Assembly (NCBI RefSeq): GCF_010672455.1
Contig: NZ_JAAHGO010000079.1
Coordinates: 1-41,158 of the forward strand
Reading direction: 5' to 3'
DNA from: Okeania sp. SIO2C9
GTDB lineage: Bacteria; Cyanobacteriota; Cyanobacteriia; Cyanobacteriales; Microcoleaceae
Length of the DNA: 41,158 nt
Below the pieces are notes generated by a model. It searched no databases. It was not told where the DNA came from and worked only from the letters and a program-made list of their open reading frames with translations. Positions 1-9,040 of this stretch are shown one piece after another. Position 1 is the stretch's first letter; each line of letters starts with the position of its first letter. A program made the translations under genes and the position numbers.

Positions 1-142
1 TAAGTCTGTCCCTACAGGTAACAATAATTGTGAGCTGATCTCCTCGCAATAGTCTGTCCAGTATGGCTCTAAGACCTTTTCGTTTGAAGTTGAGTCCACT
101 GCCAATGTCTTTGATAACTTCTGCTTCAATAGCGACTGCCAT
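1..142 (-). pseudogene. IS607-family serine recombinase (TnpA) fragment, cut by window edge
   Basis: Read on the minus strand from an ATG at 142, the frame gives a stretch matching the middle of IS607-type serine resolvases: an EAEVIKDIGSGLNFKRKG segment followed by a GDQLTIIV strand and a CRDRL segment. The catalytic serine region and the MerR-like DNA-binding domain that normally precede this are absent: the same frame meets a stop 15 bases upstream of the ATG. The product would therefore lack the nucleophile unless it is joined by a frameshift. The gene runs out of the window at base 1, so its C-terminal half is not visible. Most likely a decayed IS607 element. Confidence 0.7.
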
Positions 143-766
143 AAGTTTTTCAAATTATAGCGGTTTTCAAATAGATAGAAGAGTACACTGGCCAAAGCAT
201 TTTTCGGCAGTCCTGCAACGGTAATGGTATTGATTGAACTTGGGACCAATTACCTAATGATGTCAGCTGTTACTACCTCAGCTCCAATTAAAAGAAAGCG
301 GTCGAGAGATGACGAGGAGACCTCGCCATATCCAATTGACCAAGAGAGAGGATGTATTTCGGTTTATTTCCTACCGCTACTTTGACAAAAAATATGTTAA
401 GAACAGCATCAAACCCTTATATAGTCTAGGTTTTACATTTAACCAACCTTTTTCCTGATATATCTAGGTTTGAGCCATTGTTAGCCAGAGTAACGTATTT
501 CCCTTGCCCCTACTAGCTTTGAAGGCATTTTCGCTGTAAAAAATATCAAAGTACCACTACTCACAGTTTTTTCCACTCCAGGTCTTCCCATCTACCTATC
601 TCTCCTAAACTTCCTACTGTCGTGCGCAAAAAAAAATTTGTAGTCTACTTAAATGAAAAGTGCTTTAATGGGGTGGGACTTCTCACGTTATCAATGTAAA
701 TATCCTGAATTAAGCAGACTTGATATAATTTTTCAAACATCAATCACTTAATGCCTTGGCCAAAGC
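143..766. other. Intergenic region with a palindromic repeat
   Basis: No gene is supported here. A short palindromic repeat lies at about 308-347 (an arm-loop-arm of the form GAGG-AGA-CCTC), of the same family as copies near 3021-3052 and 19212-19247. The rest is AT-rich DNA with no recognised RNA gene. Confidence 0.5.
308..347 (-). repeat. Palindromic repeat, CGAGG-AGA-CCTCG family, copy 1
   Basis: Contains the hairpin core cGAGGAGACCTCg with a flank that on the other strand reads ttggtc(g)attggatatggc. Copies occur at 3021-3052 and 19212-19247. The perfect form TGGCGAGGAGACCTCGCCA is at the third site. Non-coding, function unknown. Confidence 0.65.
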
Positions 767-1123
767 ATGAATAAATCATCAATATCAACAGGCTTAATTG
801 CAGGAATAGCAGTTTCTCTATTTTTCAGCATTAGCTTTAGCCTACTAGAATATACAATAAAATTAAGTATTGTATTGGGTGTAATTGCAGGCATTTCTGC
901 TGGTTTATTAGGGTATTGGTCACAAATAGAATCAAGACCAGAAATTCCAGAGAAAACAAATACTGAACCTATAGATTCCCCAAAACCACCAAAACCACCA
1001 AAACCACCAAAAACATGGCCTAAAACACCTAGAGAACGTAGCGGTGTTTCTATCTTAAGTTGGTTTTCAAGGTCAAGTCAAGTTTCTTCCAGAAGATATC
1101 AAAAATCTCGAAAAAAATACTAA
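767..1123 (+). CDS. Small membrane protein with proline-rich tail
   Basis: 118 residues of unrecognised family. Two hydrophobic segments (about residues 9-27 and 33-50), the second rich in small residues (GVIAGISAGLLGYW), suggest a two-helix hairpin in a membrane. A polar C-terminal half follows with four consecutive PKP/PPK units (about residues 72-84) and a strongly basic, serine-rich end (KSRKKY). No clear Shine-Dalgarno sequence precedes the ATG. The next gene starts 13 bases after the stop, so the two may be co-transcribed. No function is proposed. Confidence 0.55.
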   Translation: MNKSSISTGLIAGIAVSLFFSISFSLLEYTIKLSIVLGVIAGISAGLLGYWSQIESRPEIPEKTNTEPIDSPKPPKPPKPPKTWPKTPRERSGVSILSWFSRSSQVSSRRYQKSRKKY

Positions 1124-1136
1124 TCTTTGACTTCTA

Positions 1137-1931
1137 ATGTTTTTGTTTTTTTCTAAATTACTCCCTTTATTTATCTATCCTTTGGGGTTATCTTGCTTGC
1201 TAATGCTGATAGCTTTTATTTTATTGTGGTGGTATCCTAAATGGTCAGCATTAGTAATTTTTCTGGCATTTACAGTAACATTTATGTTTAGTAATTCGTG
1301 GATTTCTCAAGGACTTATTAAATCCTTAGAATGGCAAAATTTACCGCCGAAAGAATTACCTTCAGCAGAAGCAATTGTAGTTTTAGGTGGTGGAATTAAA
1401 CCTGCAAATTCACCCCGACCTTGGGTAGATTTTAGTGAAGCAGGCGATCGAATTTTACATGGAGTAAGATTATATCAGCAGGGTAAAGCACCTTTAATGA
1501 TATTAAGTGGGGGTAGAGTTGATTGGAAAGATGGAGGGAACCCCGAGTCTGGAGATATGGCAGAAATTGCTGAAATTATGGGAGTACCAAAAAAAGCAAT
1601 TTTACAAGATACTGATTCTTTAAATACATATCAAAATGCTGTTAATGTTAAACAAATTTTAGATAAAAATAACATTAATGGCACTGTCTTGTTAGTCACT
1701 TCAGCACTGCATACTCCCCGTTCTATGTTGGTCTTCAAAAAACAGAAAATATCAGTAATTCCTGCCCCAACAGATTTTTTAGTTACTGAAAGAGATTTAC
1801 AAGAAATACAAGATACTTGGCAAGGTTTTCTGTTAAATATTATTCCTGATGCTGCAAATTTACAAAATTCTACTAAAGCTTTAAAAGAATATATAGGTAT
1901 AATAGTATATCGTCTGCGAGGGTGGTTATAA
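1137..1931 (+). CDS. ElyC/SanA/YdcF-family (DUF218) envelope protein
   Basis: 264 residues. The N-terminus carries two membrane helices (about residues 9-31 and 36-52), followed by a soluble DUF218 domain. Family motifs are visible in order: the strand-glycine motif AIVVLGGG (~79-86), an EAGDRI-HGVRLY segment, LSGG (~122-125), ESGDMAEIAEIMGVP, a DSLNTYQNA motif (~159-167) and LVTSALHTPRSM (~186-197). Two-helix members resemble E. coli ElyC, which acts in envelope and peptidoglycan precursor metabolism; a precise substrate is not known for this protein. It lies 13 bases after the preceding small membrane protein gene. The fold call is firm and the role is inferred. Confidence 0.85.
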   Translation: MFLFFSKLLPLFIYPLGLSCLLMLIAFILLWWYPKWSALVIFLAFTVTFMFSNSWISQGLIKSLEWQNLPPKELPSAEAIVVLGGGIKPANSPRPWVDFSEAGDRILHGVRLYQQGKAPLMILSGGRVDWKDGGNPESGDMAEIAEIMGVPKKAILQDTDSLNTYQNAVNVKQILDKNNINGTVLLVTSALHTPRSMLVFKKQKISVIPAPTDFLVTERDLQEIQDTWQGFLLNIIPDAANLQNSTKALKEYIGIIVYRLRGWL

Positions 1932-2054
1932 TATATTTTTTTTGTAGTCAGTAGTTAGAATAGAATAAAGGATTTAATATATAGCAATATTATCTGAATT
2001 GCAAGATATTGTGGATTTTTAGGGAATAGTCAATTCAGTTATCAGTTATCAGTT

Positions 2055-2074
2055 AGCCTCTTTACAGAGGAGCT
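2055..2074 (+). repeat. Short hairpin repeat AGCCTCTTTACAGAGGAGCT
   Basis: Stem CCTCT/AGAGG with a TTAC loop. An identical 20-base copy lies at 10505-10524, in both places next to (a)gttatcagtta repeats. No terminator-type T tract follows. Confidence 0.6.
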
Positions 2075-2364
2075 AGTGGGACTTACACAAAATAGAAGTA
2101 GAAAATAGGCTCAAATATATATAGAACCCATTTGATATTTATATAATTATGGTAGCCAAGTCTTTTCGCCCATCAATGAGTGAGGAAAAATCTGAAAAGG
2201 AGTGTTGAATTTTTTGTATTATTTCTCCCCACATCTTCCCTCCTCCCTCTTCCCTCCCCCTCCTGGGAGGGGTTAGGGGTGGGTTTTCTCCTGTCTCCTG
2301 TCTCCAGTATAGCTGTCTCCTAGCTAGAAAAATTTAATATTTATGAAGATACGATCAGGGCTTC

Positions 2365-2592
2365 TATAGGGTTTGCTGATTAAATCTCAAAGCATTGACT
2401 GATATTGGCTTTAGTCTTTTTAGGGTCGAAAAAAGTGTCTGGTTTTTGGTGCCTCAAGCTCATGTATGTGAGCATTTTGGGCAAGAGTTGGGCAGAAAAA
2501 TCAAGGGACAAAACATCCAACTACCTCCTCTATAATTCCCATTTCTCCTGACTTCTCCCTTGACCAAAAGACTTTTTCAGAAAACCCTATAT
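2365..2592 (+). repeat. MITE-like element with tatagggtttgctgatt / aaaccctatata ends
   Basis: A 228-bp segment bounded by inverted ends: tatagggttt at the left and aaaccctata at the right. Internal pyrimidine-rich and 'atttctcctgacttctcc' sequence is shared with a second, longer and interrupted copy at about 19085-19567. Contains no coding sequence. Confidence 0.5.
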
Positions 2593-3020
2593 AGGAAAAG
2601 GCTTTTACGTCAAAAAGCAGAAATCTTTAATTACCAAGGGTTCTAGGGATTTTTAGTGTATTGACGCAATTTCCTGATCTAGACTGACTCTCAGCCATTT
2701 TTTGACCATAAAATAAAATTTTTAAGTCCCACTAGGCTATCAGTACCTCCGGCTATCCCTTACCCATAAGTCTTGAAACACTTGTGGGGAGTAGGGGAGC
2801 AGGGATCAAGGGAGAAAGGAGAAAAAATCATAGTAGCTAAGTAAAACTACTGAAGTTGTCAAAAAAAATGTATGGAAAAATATATTTTTTCTCCCGAAAA
2901 AGCCGAGCCAAGACTAAATAATAACTCGTCTATTTTGTCAAGCTTTATGTTAAGAAAGATGTGGGCAATGGATAGGGCTTAAGCAGGAGGCTTGAAATTC
3001 TGAATTTTCTTTCCCTTGGT

Positions 3021-3052
3021 TGATTGGATATAGCGAGGAGACCTCGTCATCC
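3021..3052 (+). repeat. Palindromic repeat, CGAGG-AGA-CCTCG family, copy 2
   Basis: Carries the flank tgattggatat and the core agCGAGGAGACCTCGtca. It is followed by a REP-like ggaatgctacgcaaac sequence. Confidence 0.65.
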
Positions 3053-3522
3053 CACTCTTCGGGAAGCTCCGCTTTTTCCTGCGGAATGCTACGCAAACAT
3101 GTTGGCGACAGCCGTTAACGTTCGCGCCCTTCATTCCGATAGGAAAGTTGTGCGCCAGCAAAACGAGCGCTTTTTATCCCCTTAAAAGGGGCAGGGCTAA
3201 TTCTTTGCCTGGGGAGAATATTTACAGCTCTATATTTTTGGTTAACTAATCCTAGCAAAATGTACGAAATTTCAAAGGATACAATTTTTCTAAGGGTGAC
3301 AATAAATTGACCCTGCCTTAAAAGGGGAGACTTAAGACCTTATTTTTTTGTCAACAGAGAAAAAATATTGCACAGTTATACAAGATGCTTTTAACAATTT
3401 TTAGAATAAACAAAAGGTTTAATCTTTATATCAACTTATGTATTTGAATTAAGGGATAAAATATACAATTTACCCCTTCTCTGTTCTTTCTTACTTATCT
3501 TGACTATTTAGGAATAAAATCA

Positions 3523-3765
3523 ATGCCTCCAGAATTAAGAAGCATCTTTCCAGAAACAAATTCACCTGCTACAGAAATTTTTCAAATTTCTCAAACTACT
3601 CAGGAATTTTATCAAGAGGTAAAATATAGAGAAGATTTTCAAAATTATTGTCAGTGGTATTATGAGATAGCTGAACAACACCAAAAAGAACTACAAAAAA
3701 TGCAGAGCGATATTAATATTTTAGGTTTTTTCTTGAAATTAATTCACCCTAAAGTCAAAAAATAG
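3523..3765 (+). CDS. Small hypothetical protein
   Basis: 80 residues with no family I recognise. It is rich in Gln, Glu, Tyr and Phe (NYCQWYYEIAEQHQKELQKM) and is predicted to be largely helical, with a hydrophobic ILGFFLKL patch near the C-terminus. ATG start with only a weak upstream purine stretch. The composition is protein-like and the frame stands alone among repeats; I rate it a probable lineage-specific gene. A MITE-like element begins about 60 bases after the stop. Confidence 0.45.
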   Translation: MPPELRSIFPETNSPATEIFQISQTTQEFYQEVKYREDFQNYCQWYYEIAEQHQKELQKMQSDINILGFFLKLIHPKVKK

Positions 3766-3823
3766 GAACATAAATGGGGACAATGCCCCATAAATCCTAT
3801 TCAGTATTCACTTTAGGTTATTC

Positions 3824-3929
3824 TATAGCAGTCGAAACAAAGGGCGCGGACATATCAAAAGCTTAAAACTCAGACAACGCCAGATTTTTCCTTCTTCCTT
3901 CTTCCTTCTTCCTTCTTTCTTCTGCTATA
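3824..3929 (+). repeat. MITE-like element with TATAGCAG...CTGCTATA ends, copy 1
   Basis: A 106-bp element bounded by 8-bp inverted ends TATAGCAG and CTGCTATA. The interior has gtcgaa, aaaagcttaaaactcag and a (CTTCCTT)n-type run. A second copy with the same layout is at 29970-30074, and a decayed one near 12360-12460. The right end overlaps the stop codon of ftrV (minus strand, 3925-3927). Confidence 0.7.
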
Positions 3930-4146
3930 TAAGTTCTAATTCCTCTTCTTTAAGATGAACTTTAAGTTTTGCTGTAAATTTGACAAGAATTGGCATATTA
4001 GCGCTAACTGGTCTGCCCTTCCATTCATTTACAATACCAATAACTTCTCCCTCCTCATCTTTAAGATCGAATGGTTGTCCTCTATTTTCAGGATGAATAT
4101 AAACAACAACAGATTTATTAACGCGAACACGATCGCCTACTTTCAT
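3925..4146 (-). CDS. ftrV: Ferredoxin-thioredoxin reductase, variable chain
   Basis: 73 residues, the usual length for the cyanobacterial variable (alpha) subunit of ferredoxin-thioredoxin reductase. This small SH3-like barrel protein caps the [4Fe-4S] catalytic subunit FtrC, so that electrons pass from photosystem I-reduced ferredoxin to thioredoxins. Visible family signs: MKVGDRVRVNKSVVVYIHPE at the N-terminus, a central DLKDEEGEVIGIVNEWKGRP and an ILVKF strand, ending in an acidic EEELELI. Acts in the cytoplasm. No FtrC gene is adjacent. The stop codon lies inside the terminal repeat of a MITE-like element. Confidence 0.92.
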   Translation of the reverse strand: MKVGDRVRVNKSVVVYIHPENRGQPFDLKDEEGEVIGIVNEWKGRPVSANMPILVKFTAKLKVHLKEEELELI

Positions 4147-4663
4147 ATATTAAAACCTTATACTATCATCTCCTAGAAATTTAACTAGCTCTGGGCTAAA
4201 AGGTTTCAGCTATCAGCTTGGATTGAAATCCCCGACTTGTAGAAGCCGAATAATTTAAGAGGGGTTTAAATCCCTTTTTAAATTGTATTTCTCTCAGTTT
4301 CAGTATAAATCTAAGCTGAATGCACCAATTGCTGTTTGCGTTTGCGTAGCATCCCGTAGGGAAGCATTCCAGACCGAAACGCTTTTTAACTAATGTAACT
4401 CCAAGAATAAATTACACTAGCTTTAAGAATCTTCCTATTCTTTCATAAAACCAACCTTAAATCTACATCAATTTCACGTTGAACAATTTTTTAATCAACT
4501 ATAGAGATAATATTAAAGATAAAATTACTATCAATTAATCTATATAGCAGTCCTATTTGAGTTGTGCAGAAAATATCTTGGAGCTAGGGGACAGAGAACA
4601 TTGAAAAGAGGTAAAAAGAGCGACAAAAATTAGTATCTCAGCTATAAGTCCAAAATTGAACAT
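4147..4663. other. Intergenic region between the PP2C gene and ftrV
   Basis: No gene is supported. It contains a REP-like segment near 4333-4372 (tttgcgtagcatcccgtagggaagcattcc), of the same broad type as copies near 3060, 38190 and 40863. The side next to 4146 must hold the ftrV promoter, but no clear promoter hexamers were assigned. Confidence 0.4.
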
Positions 4664-6625
4664 TTAAGAATCAGGAGAAACAGGAACTTCCGCAGGCTGA
4701 GGTATCATTGGACTTTCCCAAGATGCAGGAGCATCATTAGGATTTGAGCGAAAATTTTCCCAATTGCGCCACACTGCTACAACTGCCCCTACAAATAATA
4801 TCAACAATAAACCAACCATAAACATCCAGGGTTTTAGCCTTGGAGAATTTGGTATGGCCTCCACCTCAGAATCAGGGTCAGGGTCAAGGTCAACTTCAGG
4901 TTTCAGCTCCGAAACATCATCATTATCATCACTACTATAAAGAAGTGCTTTAGAAGCTTCAGATAATTCTGGCATTACCTCCTTTTCCAGAGGTATTGCT
5001 GTAGGATTATTCAATAAAATCAACTGTTCTGGAGAAATACGATAGTAGGCAAGCACCACCGAAGTATTATCGTGACCATTTTTATCATTCGCCAACTCAA
5101 TCAAATACTCAACTGCCTGCTTGAGAGAAAATTCACCTCGAAAAATCCTAGAAGTATACTCAGTCCAAGACTTCTCAACCCAATCATTATCACTCAAACC
5201 ATCGGAGCACAATAGCAATAAACCCTCTTCTTCAATCAAAAATCTTTGAATAGTTGGCCGAATAAATTCCCCATCCCTCGTACCAAGAGCTTGAGTCAGG
5301 GCACCCGCATCACGACGTTGTAATGCCTGCCAATACAGACAATGACCAAGACGCGTCTCCCTAGAAGCCACATCATCATCCACAGTCAACAATTGACAAG
5401 TATTTTTAGTTAGCCAATAGGCACGACTATCTCCCAAATTAGCTATGTACAATTCATGGGCATTATTCGGATTTGATTCTAGAGAAGGTTTAACCTGTTG
5501 GGGCAACTGTAGCGCCATGACTAATGTTGTGCCCATACGTTGTCGGGACTCTCTTCCTTGTTCATCATTCTCAGTGGCAATCATGTTATTGACTACCCTA
5601 ATAATTTCCTCAAGTTGTTTCATTACCAAATCTGGCGATGTTAAATCCTGTTGTTGGGCTACTTCTGTCAATAGATTTTGAACTAATCTTTTAATGGACT
5701 GTACTGCTAGTTGACTAGCTACCTCTCCGCCATCATGGCCACCTACACCATCACAAATCATTGCTAAATGGGGCACTAACTGATTACTAACTAAATCTTG
5801 TTCCGTTGGATAACAACAATCTTCATTATGGAGACGCACAGGCCCAGTATCCGTAGCCCCTACTATTTCCGCATTTAATGGTAATTTGGCCGCCTGTTCC
5901 AATAGGAGTTGGTTCAATTTAGGGGCGATCGCCTCTAGAGATTCCCCAATGTCCCCAATCATTTGACAAATTTCTTGCAATGGCTGTTGGATATGAGGAT
6001 GAGCAGTAGGAATCAAATTAGACCAAAAAATCCTTAAATCTCTATGTTTAGTGTTCCGGTTTTGTAAGTCCAACTCTAATAGTCGTAACCGCCAACCTTC
6101 GACCCTTAAACTATTTGTCAAAAGACTAAAAGCCATGCGCTCTTTTGATAAAGGTTTCCATAACTGCATCATTTGCCATAACCAGTAAACTTGACGTACA
6201 GGAGTTGCTGTAGGCCAAGCCTCTACAAAAGCAGGATACAACTGACCTTGAGAGTCTAGAGGAACATTGTCTAACAACAGAATATCTCTAGGATAAGCTT
6301 CTTCTCCATATTGATAAAAACCATATACCCCTGGTGTATGGAGTTTATAGGGATATAAATGTAAATATGGCGTTATATTATCTGGTAACTCCTCATACAT
6401 AAAAGGAGGTTGAGCAGGTTTAGTATCCAGCCAAACTTGTGGGGCTACAACATAGTAGCGATCGCCCAGAAACTCCCCAACAGGAATCTCAACTCCGACA
6501 TCAACAGCCCATAAATAGCGATAGATTAATTGAGTTTGGCAAGCTTCGCACTCTTGGCGACCCCAGGAATTGGCAGGATAAGGACAGTTAATATTTGGGC
6601 AATGAATTAGTGGGGTAGAAGACAT
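4664..6625 (-). CDS. PP2C-type serine/threonine protein phosphatase with N-terminal zinc ribbon and C-terminal membrane helix
   Basis: 653 residues. A four-cysteine zinc ribbon (C9, C14, C26, C29) opens the protein, followed by a ~220-residue region of unknown fold. The PP2C (PPM) metal-dependent phosphatase core spans roughly residues 255-525: GATDTGPVRLHNED, ICDGVGGHDGGEVAS, LGDSRAYWL, LLLLCSDGLSDNDW and GHDNTSVVL supply the aspartates that bind Mn/Mg. An acidic linker (DDNDDVSELKPEVDLDPDPDSEVE) leads to a single C-terminal membrane helix (PWMFMVGLLLILFVGAVVAVW) and a short proline-rich tail. Family role: removes phosphate from Ser/Thr in signalling, probably opposing Hanks-type kinases. 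Its substrate is unknown and no kinase is adjacent. Confidence 0.9.
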   Translation of the reverse strand: MSSTPLIHCPNINCPYPANSWGRQECEACQTQLIYRYLWAVDVGVEIPVGEFLGDRYYVVAPQVWLDTKPAQPPFMYEELPDNITPYLHLYPYKLHTPGVYGFYQYGEEAYPRDILLLDNVPLDSQGQLYPAFVEAWPTATPVRQVYWLWQMMQLWKPLSKERMAFSLLTNSLRVEGWRLRLLELDLQNRNTKHRDLRIFWSNLIPTAHPHIQQPLQEICQMIGDIGESLEAIAPKLNQLLLEQAAKLPLNAEIVGATDTGPVRLHNEDCCYPTEQDLVSNQLVPHLAMICDGVGGHDGGEVASQLAVQSIKRLVQNLLTEVAQQQDLTSPDLVMKQLEEIIRVVNNMIATENDEQGRESRQRMGTTLVMALQLPQQVKPSLESNPNNAHELYIANLGDSRAYWLTKNTCQLLTVDDDVASRETRLGHCLYWQALQRRDAGALTQALGTRDGEFIRPTIQRFLIEEEGLLLLCSDGLSDNDWVEKSWTEYTSRIFRGEFSLKQAVEYLIELANDKNGHDNTSVVLAYYRISPEQLILLNNPTAIPLEKEVMPELSEASKALLYSSDDNDDVSELKPEVDLDPDPDSEVEAIPNSPRLKPWMFMVGLLLILFVGAVVAVWRNWENFRSNPNDAPASWESPMIPQPAEVPVSPDS

Positions 6626-6931
6626 TTTATTAACTCAATATTTAAAAATTAAAAATTAAAAACTAGAATATAAATATTAATTTGAGAATTGATATAAGGA
6701 ATTGTTTTTTTCGGTGTTGATAAATAATTTAGGAGGGTTCCAAACTGACTTTCTTTGTGTCAAGACGCAAAGATATGTTGAGATAGGAGTTATCTTCATA
6801 AATTTCAGAATAAACTAAATTATATACTTGACTATTTGTCAAGAAATAATTTTAGGTAGTGATGAAAGCAAACTACAGTAATTTTACTGAAAAATCACTC
6901 ATAAATTTAACCTCACCACTCCCATTTATCC

Positions 6932-7396
6932 ATGCTATTAAATCCAACGATATTTTGGTTACTGGCTGGGGCAATTCTTTGTTTTTTAGAACTCCTCGTA
7001 CCCACAGCCTTTGTTGAATTTATTATGGGACTGAGTGCCTTTGTTGTGGCAGGAGTGTCCCTCTTAATTCCTAGTATTAGCGTACAAGTGGCCTTGTGGA
7101 TGATTTTTTCTGTAGCTTCTATTTTTGCCTTCCGTCGTCTGCTGCCCAATCATACAGTGGCTACTATTGCAGATGCTCAGGAGGCAGAAACTTTAACAGA
7201 AATATTACCAGGCCAGCCTGGTCGAGTAATTTATGAAGGTAATTCTTGGCGGGCAAAATGTGACGATGAAAGTGGCACGATCGCTGCTAATGAAAAAGTT
7301 ATTGTCGTTAGACGTGAAGGTAATACTTTATTTGTACTGCCAGAAAATTTATTAAATTCTTCAGTTTATCTCCCTCACCAAAGTCAATTGAGATAA
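6932..7396 (+). CDS. NfeD-family membrane protein
   Basis: 154 residues. Three hydrophobic segments (about residues 3-24, 28-48 and 50-68) are followed by a soluble OB-fold domain (GQPGRVIYEGNSWRAKCDDE, then KVIVVRREGNTLFVLPENL), the layout of the short NfeD proteins. These partner with stomatin/SPFH proteins in membrane microdomain organisation. The SPFH gene starts 29 bases downstream on the same strand, a standard NfeD-stomatin operon. The N-terminal serine protease part of long NfeD proteins is absent. Confidence 0.88.
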   Translation: MLLNPTIFWLLAGAILCFLELLVPTAFVEFIMGLSAFVVAGVSLLIPSISVQVALWMIFSVASIFAFRRLLPNHTVATIADAQEAETLTEILPGQPGRVIYEGNSWRAKCDDESGTIAANEKVIVVRREGNTLFVLPENLLNSSVYLPHQSQLR

Positions 7397-7425
7397 CAAC
7401 TAATTAGATAATTAGGAGATTAAAA

Positions 7426-8394
7426 ATGGAACAGTTTTTTTTGTTAGTCTTTTTAGCTTTAGGTGGTTCAGGTTTAGCCGGAAGTGTCAAAGTTATTAAT
7501 CAAGGAAACGAAGCTTTAGTAGAAACTTTAGGTAAATATAATGGCAGAAAATTAGATGCTGGTTTAAAATTTGTTATCCCATTTTTAGATAAAATTTCTT
7601 ATCAAGAAACTATTCGGGAAAAAGTATTAGATATTCCACCTCAACCATGTATTACTAGAGATAACGTAGCAATTAGTGTAGATGCTGTGGTTTATTGGCG
7701 GATTATGGATTTGGAAAAAGCCTACTACAAAGTCGAAGACCTTAAATCTGCAATGGTTAATCTAGTTCTAACTCAAATTCGGGCAGAAATGGGTAAATTA
7801 GAATTAGACCAAACCTTTACAGCTCGCACAGAAATTAATGAGGTATTACTCAGAGAATTAGACATTGCTACTGACCCTTGGGGAGTAAAAGTAACTAGGG
7901 TAGAATTACGAGATATTAGCCCTTCAAAAGCAGTACAAGATTCTATGGAATTACAGATGACTGCGGAACGGCAAAAACGGGCAGCAATTTTAACTTCAGA
8001 AGGGGAAAGAGATTCTGCAATTAACTCTGCCAGAGGTAAGGCCGAATCACAAGTCCTTGATGCCGAAGCTCGTCAAAAAGCAACTATTTTAGAAGCAGAA
8101 GCACAACAAAAAGCAATTGTACTTAAAGCTCAAGCTGAACGTCAATCTCAAGTATTAAGAGCTTCTGCAACTTCTGAAGCATTAGCAATTATTACTAAAA
8201 CCCTCCATCAAGACCCCAATGCTAAAGAAGCACTTCAATTTTTATTGGCTCAAAACTATTTAGATATGGGTCAGAAAATTGGTAGTAGTGACAGTAGTAA
8301 AGTTATGTTCATGGACCCCCGAAATATTCCAGCAACTTTAGAAGGTATGCGTTCCATTGTGGCAGATGGCAAAAATTCAGTTCAAAGTCAGTAG
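7426..8394 (+). CDS. SPFH-domain (stomatin/paraslipin, QmcA-like) membrane protein
   Basis: 322 residues. A short N-terminal hydrophobic anchor (about residues 3-20) leads into an SPFH/band-7 domain ([19 protein letters not shown]; then [30 protein letters not shown]). An Ala/Glu/Gln-rich coiled coil (about residues 175-260) follows, typical of slipins that form oligomeric rings at the membrane. A GGAG Shine-Dalgarno lies just before the ATG. It pairs with the NfeD-like gene 29 bases upstream, as in the E. coli qmcA-ybbJ pair. Likely role: membrane scaffold or quality control. The exact subfamily name is uncertain. Confidence 0.9.
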   Translation: MEQFFLLVFLALGGSGLAGSVKVINQGNEALVETLGKYNGRKLDAGLKFVIPFLDKISYQETIREKVLDIPPQPCITRDNVAISVDAVVYWRIMDLEKAYYKVEDLKSAMVNLVLTQIRAEMGKLELDQTFTARTEINEVLLRELDIATDPWGVKVTRVELRDISPSKAVQDSMELQMTAERQKRAAILTSEGERDSAINSARGKAESQVLDAEARQKATILEAEAQQKAIVLKAQAERQSQVLRASATSEALAIITKTLHQDPNAKEALQFLLAQNYLDMGQKIGSSDSSKVMFMDPRNIPATLEGMRSIVADGKNSVQSQ

Positions 8395-8575
8395 AATTTT
8401 TTGGCTTTGCTCATCGGAACTGTCTCCTGGCAGGAAGCTTTATGGGGTATAAATTCCCATCATCACCCCCGGTGTCTACAATTATTTGGGGTTATTAAGA
8501 CATGAAGTGGCCGGTCGTTGACTATCCCCATGCAATTGATTCTGTCTCCAGTATAGCTGTCTCCTGACTCCTTCT

Positions 8576-8959
8576 TCAAGTTAAAGTGCAGCGGTCACAA
8601 AGTCCAAAAAACTCTAAAGTGTGATAAAAAATCTTAAATTTGTGGGACTTCTGTAATTGATTTTCTAAATTATGGACAGGACATTCATTAATCGGAATAG
8701 AAGTCCCACATTTTACACAGGTCAAATGATGTTGGGCTTGCTGCAAGGAACTATACACAGATTCGCCATTGGCCAAAGTCCGGACAATCACTACCCCTTC
8801 TTGTTTGAGGGCATCTAAAGAACGATAGACTGTTGCTAATCCCAGAGGTTGGTCACATTCGCGCAGTGCTGAATAAATATCCTGAGCAGATAGCGATCGC
8901 TTCTGGATTTTTAATAGCTTCAAAATGCGCTCTTGAGACCGGGTACGATTGGATTTCAT
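8576..8959 (-). CDS. zur: Zur (FurB) zinc-responsive repressor of the Fur family
   Basis: 127 residues from the ATG at 8959; a TTG two codons further upstream is possible but less likely. The N-terminal winged helix carries the Fur recognition pattern GLATVYRSLDALKQEGVV. The dimerisation half has HHLTCVKCG and GLCDRC, the two CxxC pairs of the structural zinc site, plus FYHTLEFFGLC. The TRSQERIL start and SIPINECPVHNLE segment match what I recall of cyanobacterial FurB/Zur rather than FurA. Role: with zinc bound, represses zinc uptake and related genes. Divergent from purS with an 81-base gap; a TGATAAT half-site lies near 8992-8998, which might be an autoregulatory Zur half-box (inference). 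Confidence 0.85.
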   Translation of the reverse strand: MKSNRTRSQERILKLLKIQKRSLSAQDIYSALRECDQPLGLATVYRSLDALKQEGVVIVRTLANGESVYSSLQQAQHHLTCVKCGTSIPINECPVHNLENQLQKSHKFKIFYHTLEFFGLCDRCTLT

Positions 8960-9040
8960 GGCCAACTTTGTTAACTATAAATATAACTTAACTGATAATA
9001 TCTAAACGTGTTCAGTTGAAATCTAAGATTTTTTAATCAC

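Larger units (their letters stand above)
1932..3522. other. Large repeat-filled intergenic region
   Basis: About 1.6 kb without a supported gene. It holds a short hairpin (2055-2074), pyrimidine-rich and ccctcctgggagggg-type low-complexity DNA near 2240-2290, a MITE-like segment with agggtttgctgatt/aaaccctat ends (2365-2592), a palindromic repeat (3021-3052) and a REP-like GGAATGCT repeat (~3060-3095). The short open frame at 2979-3161 is repeat-derived. Confidence 0.6.

Noticed and set aside
2979-3161. 60-residue open frame on the minus strand
   Set aside because: It runs through the palindromic and GGAATGCT repeats and has repeat-like composition; no protein features.
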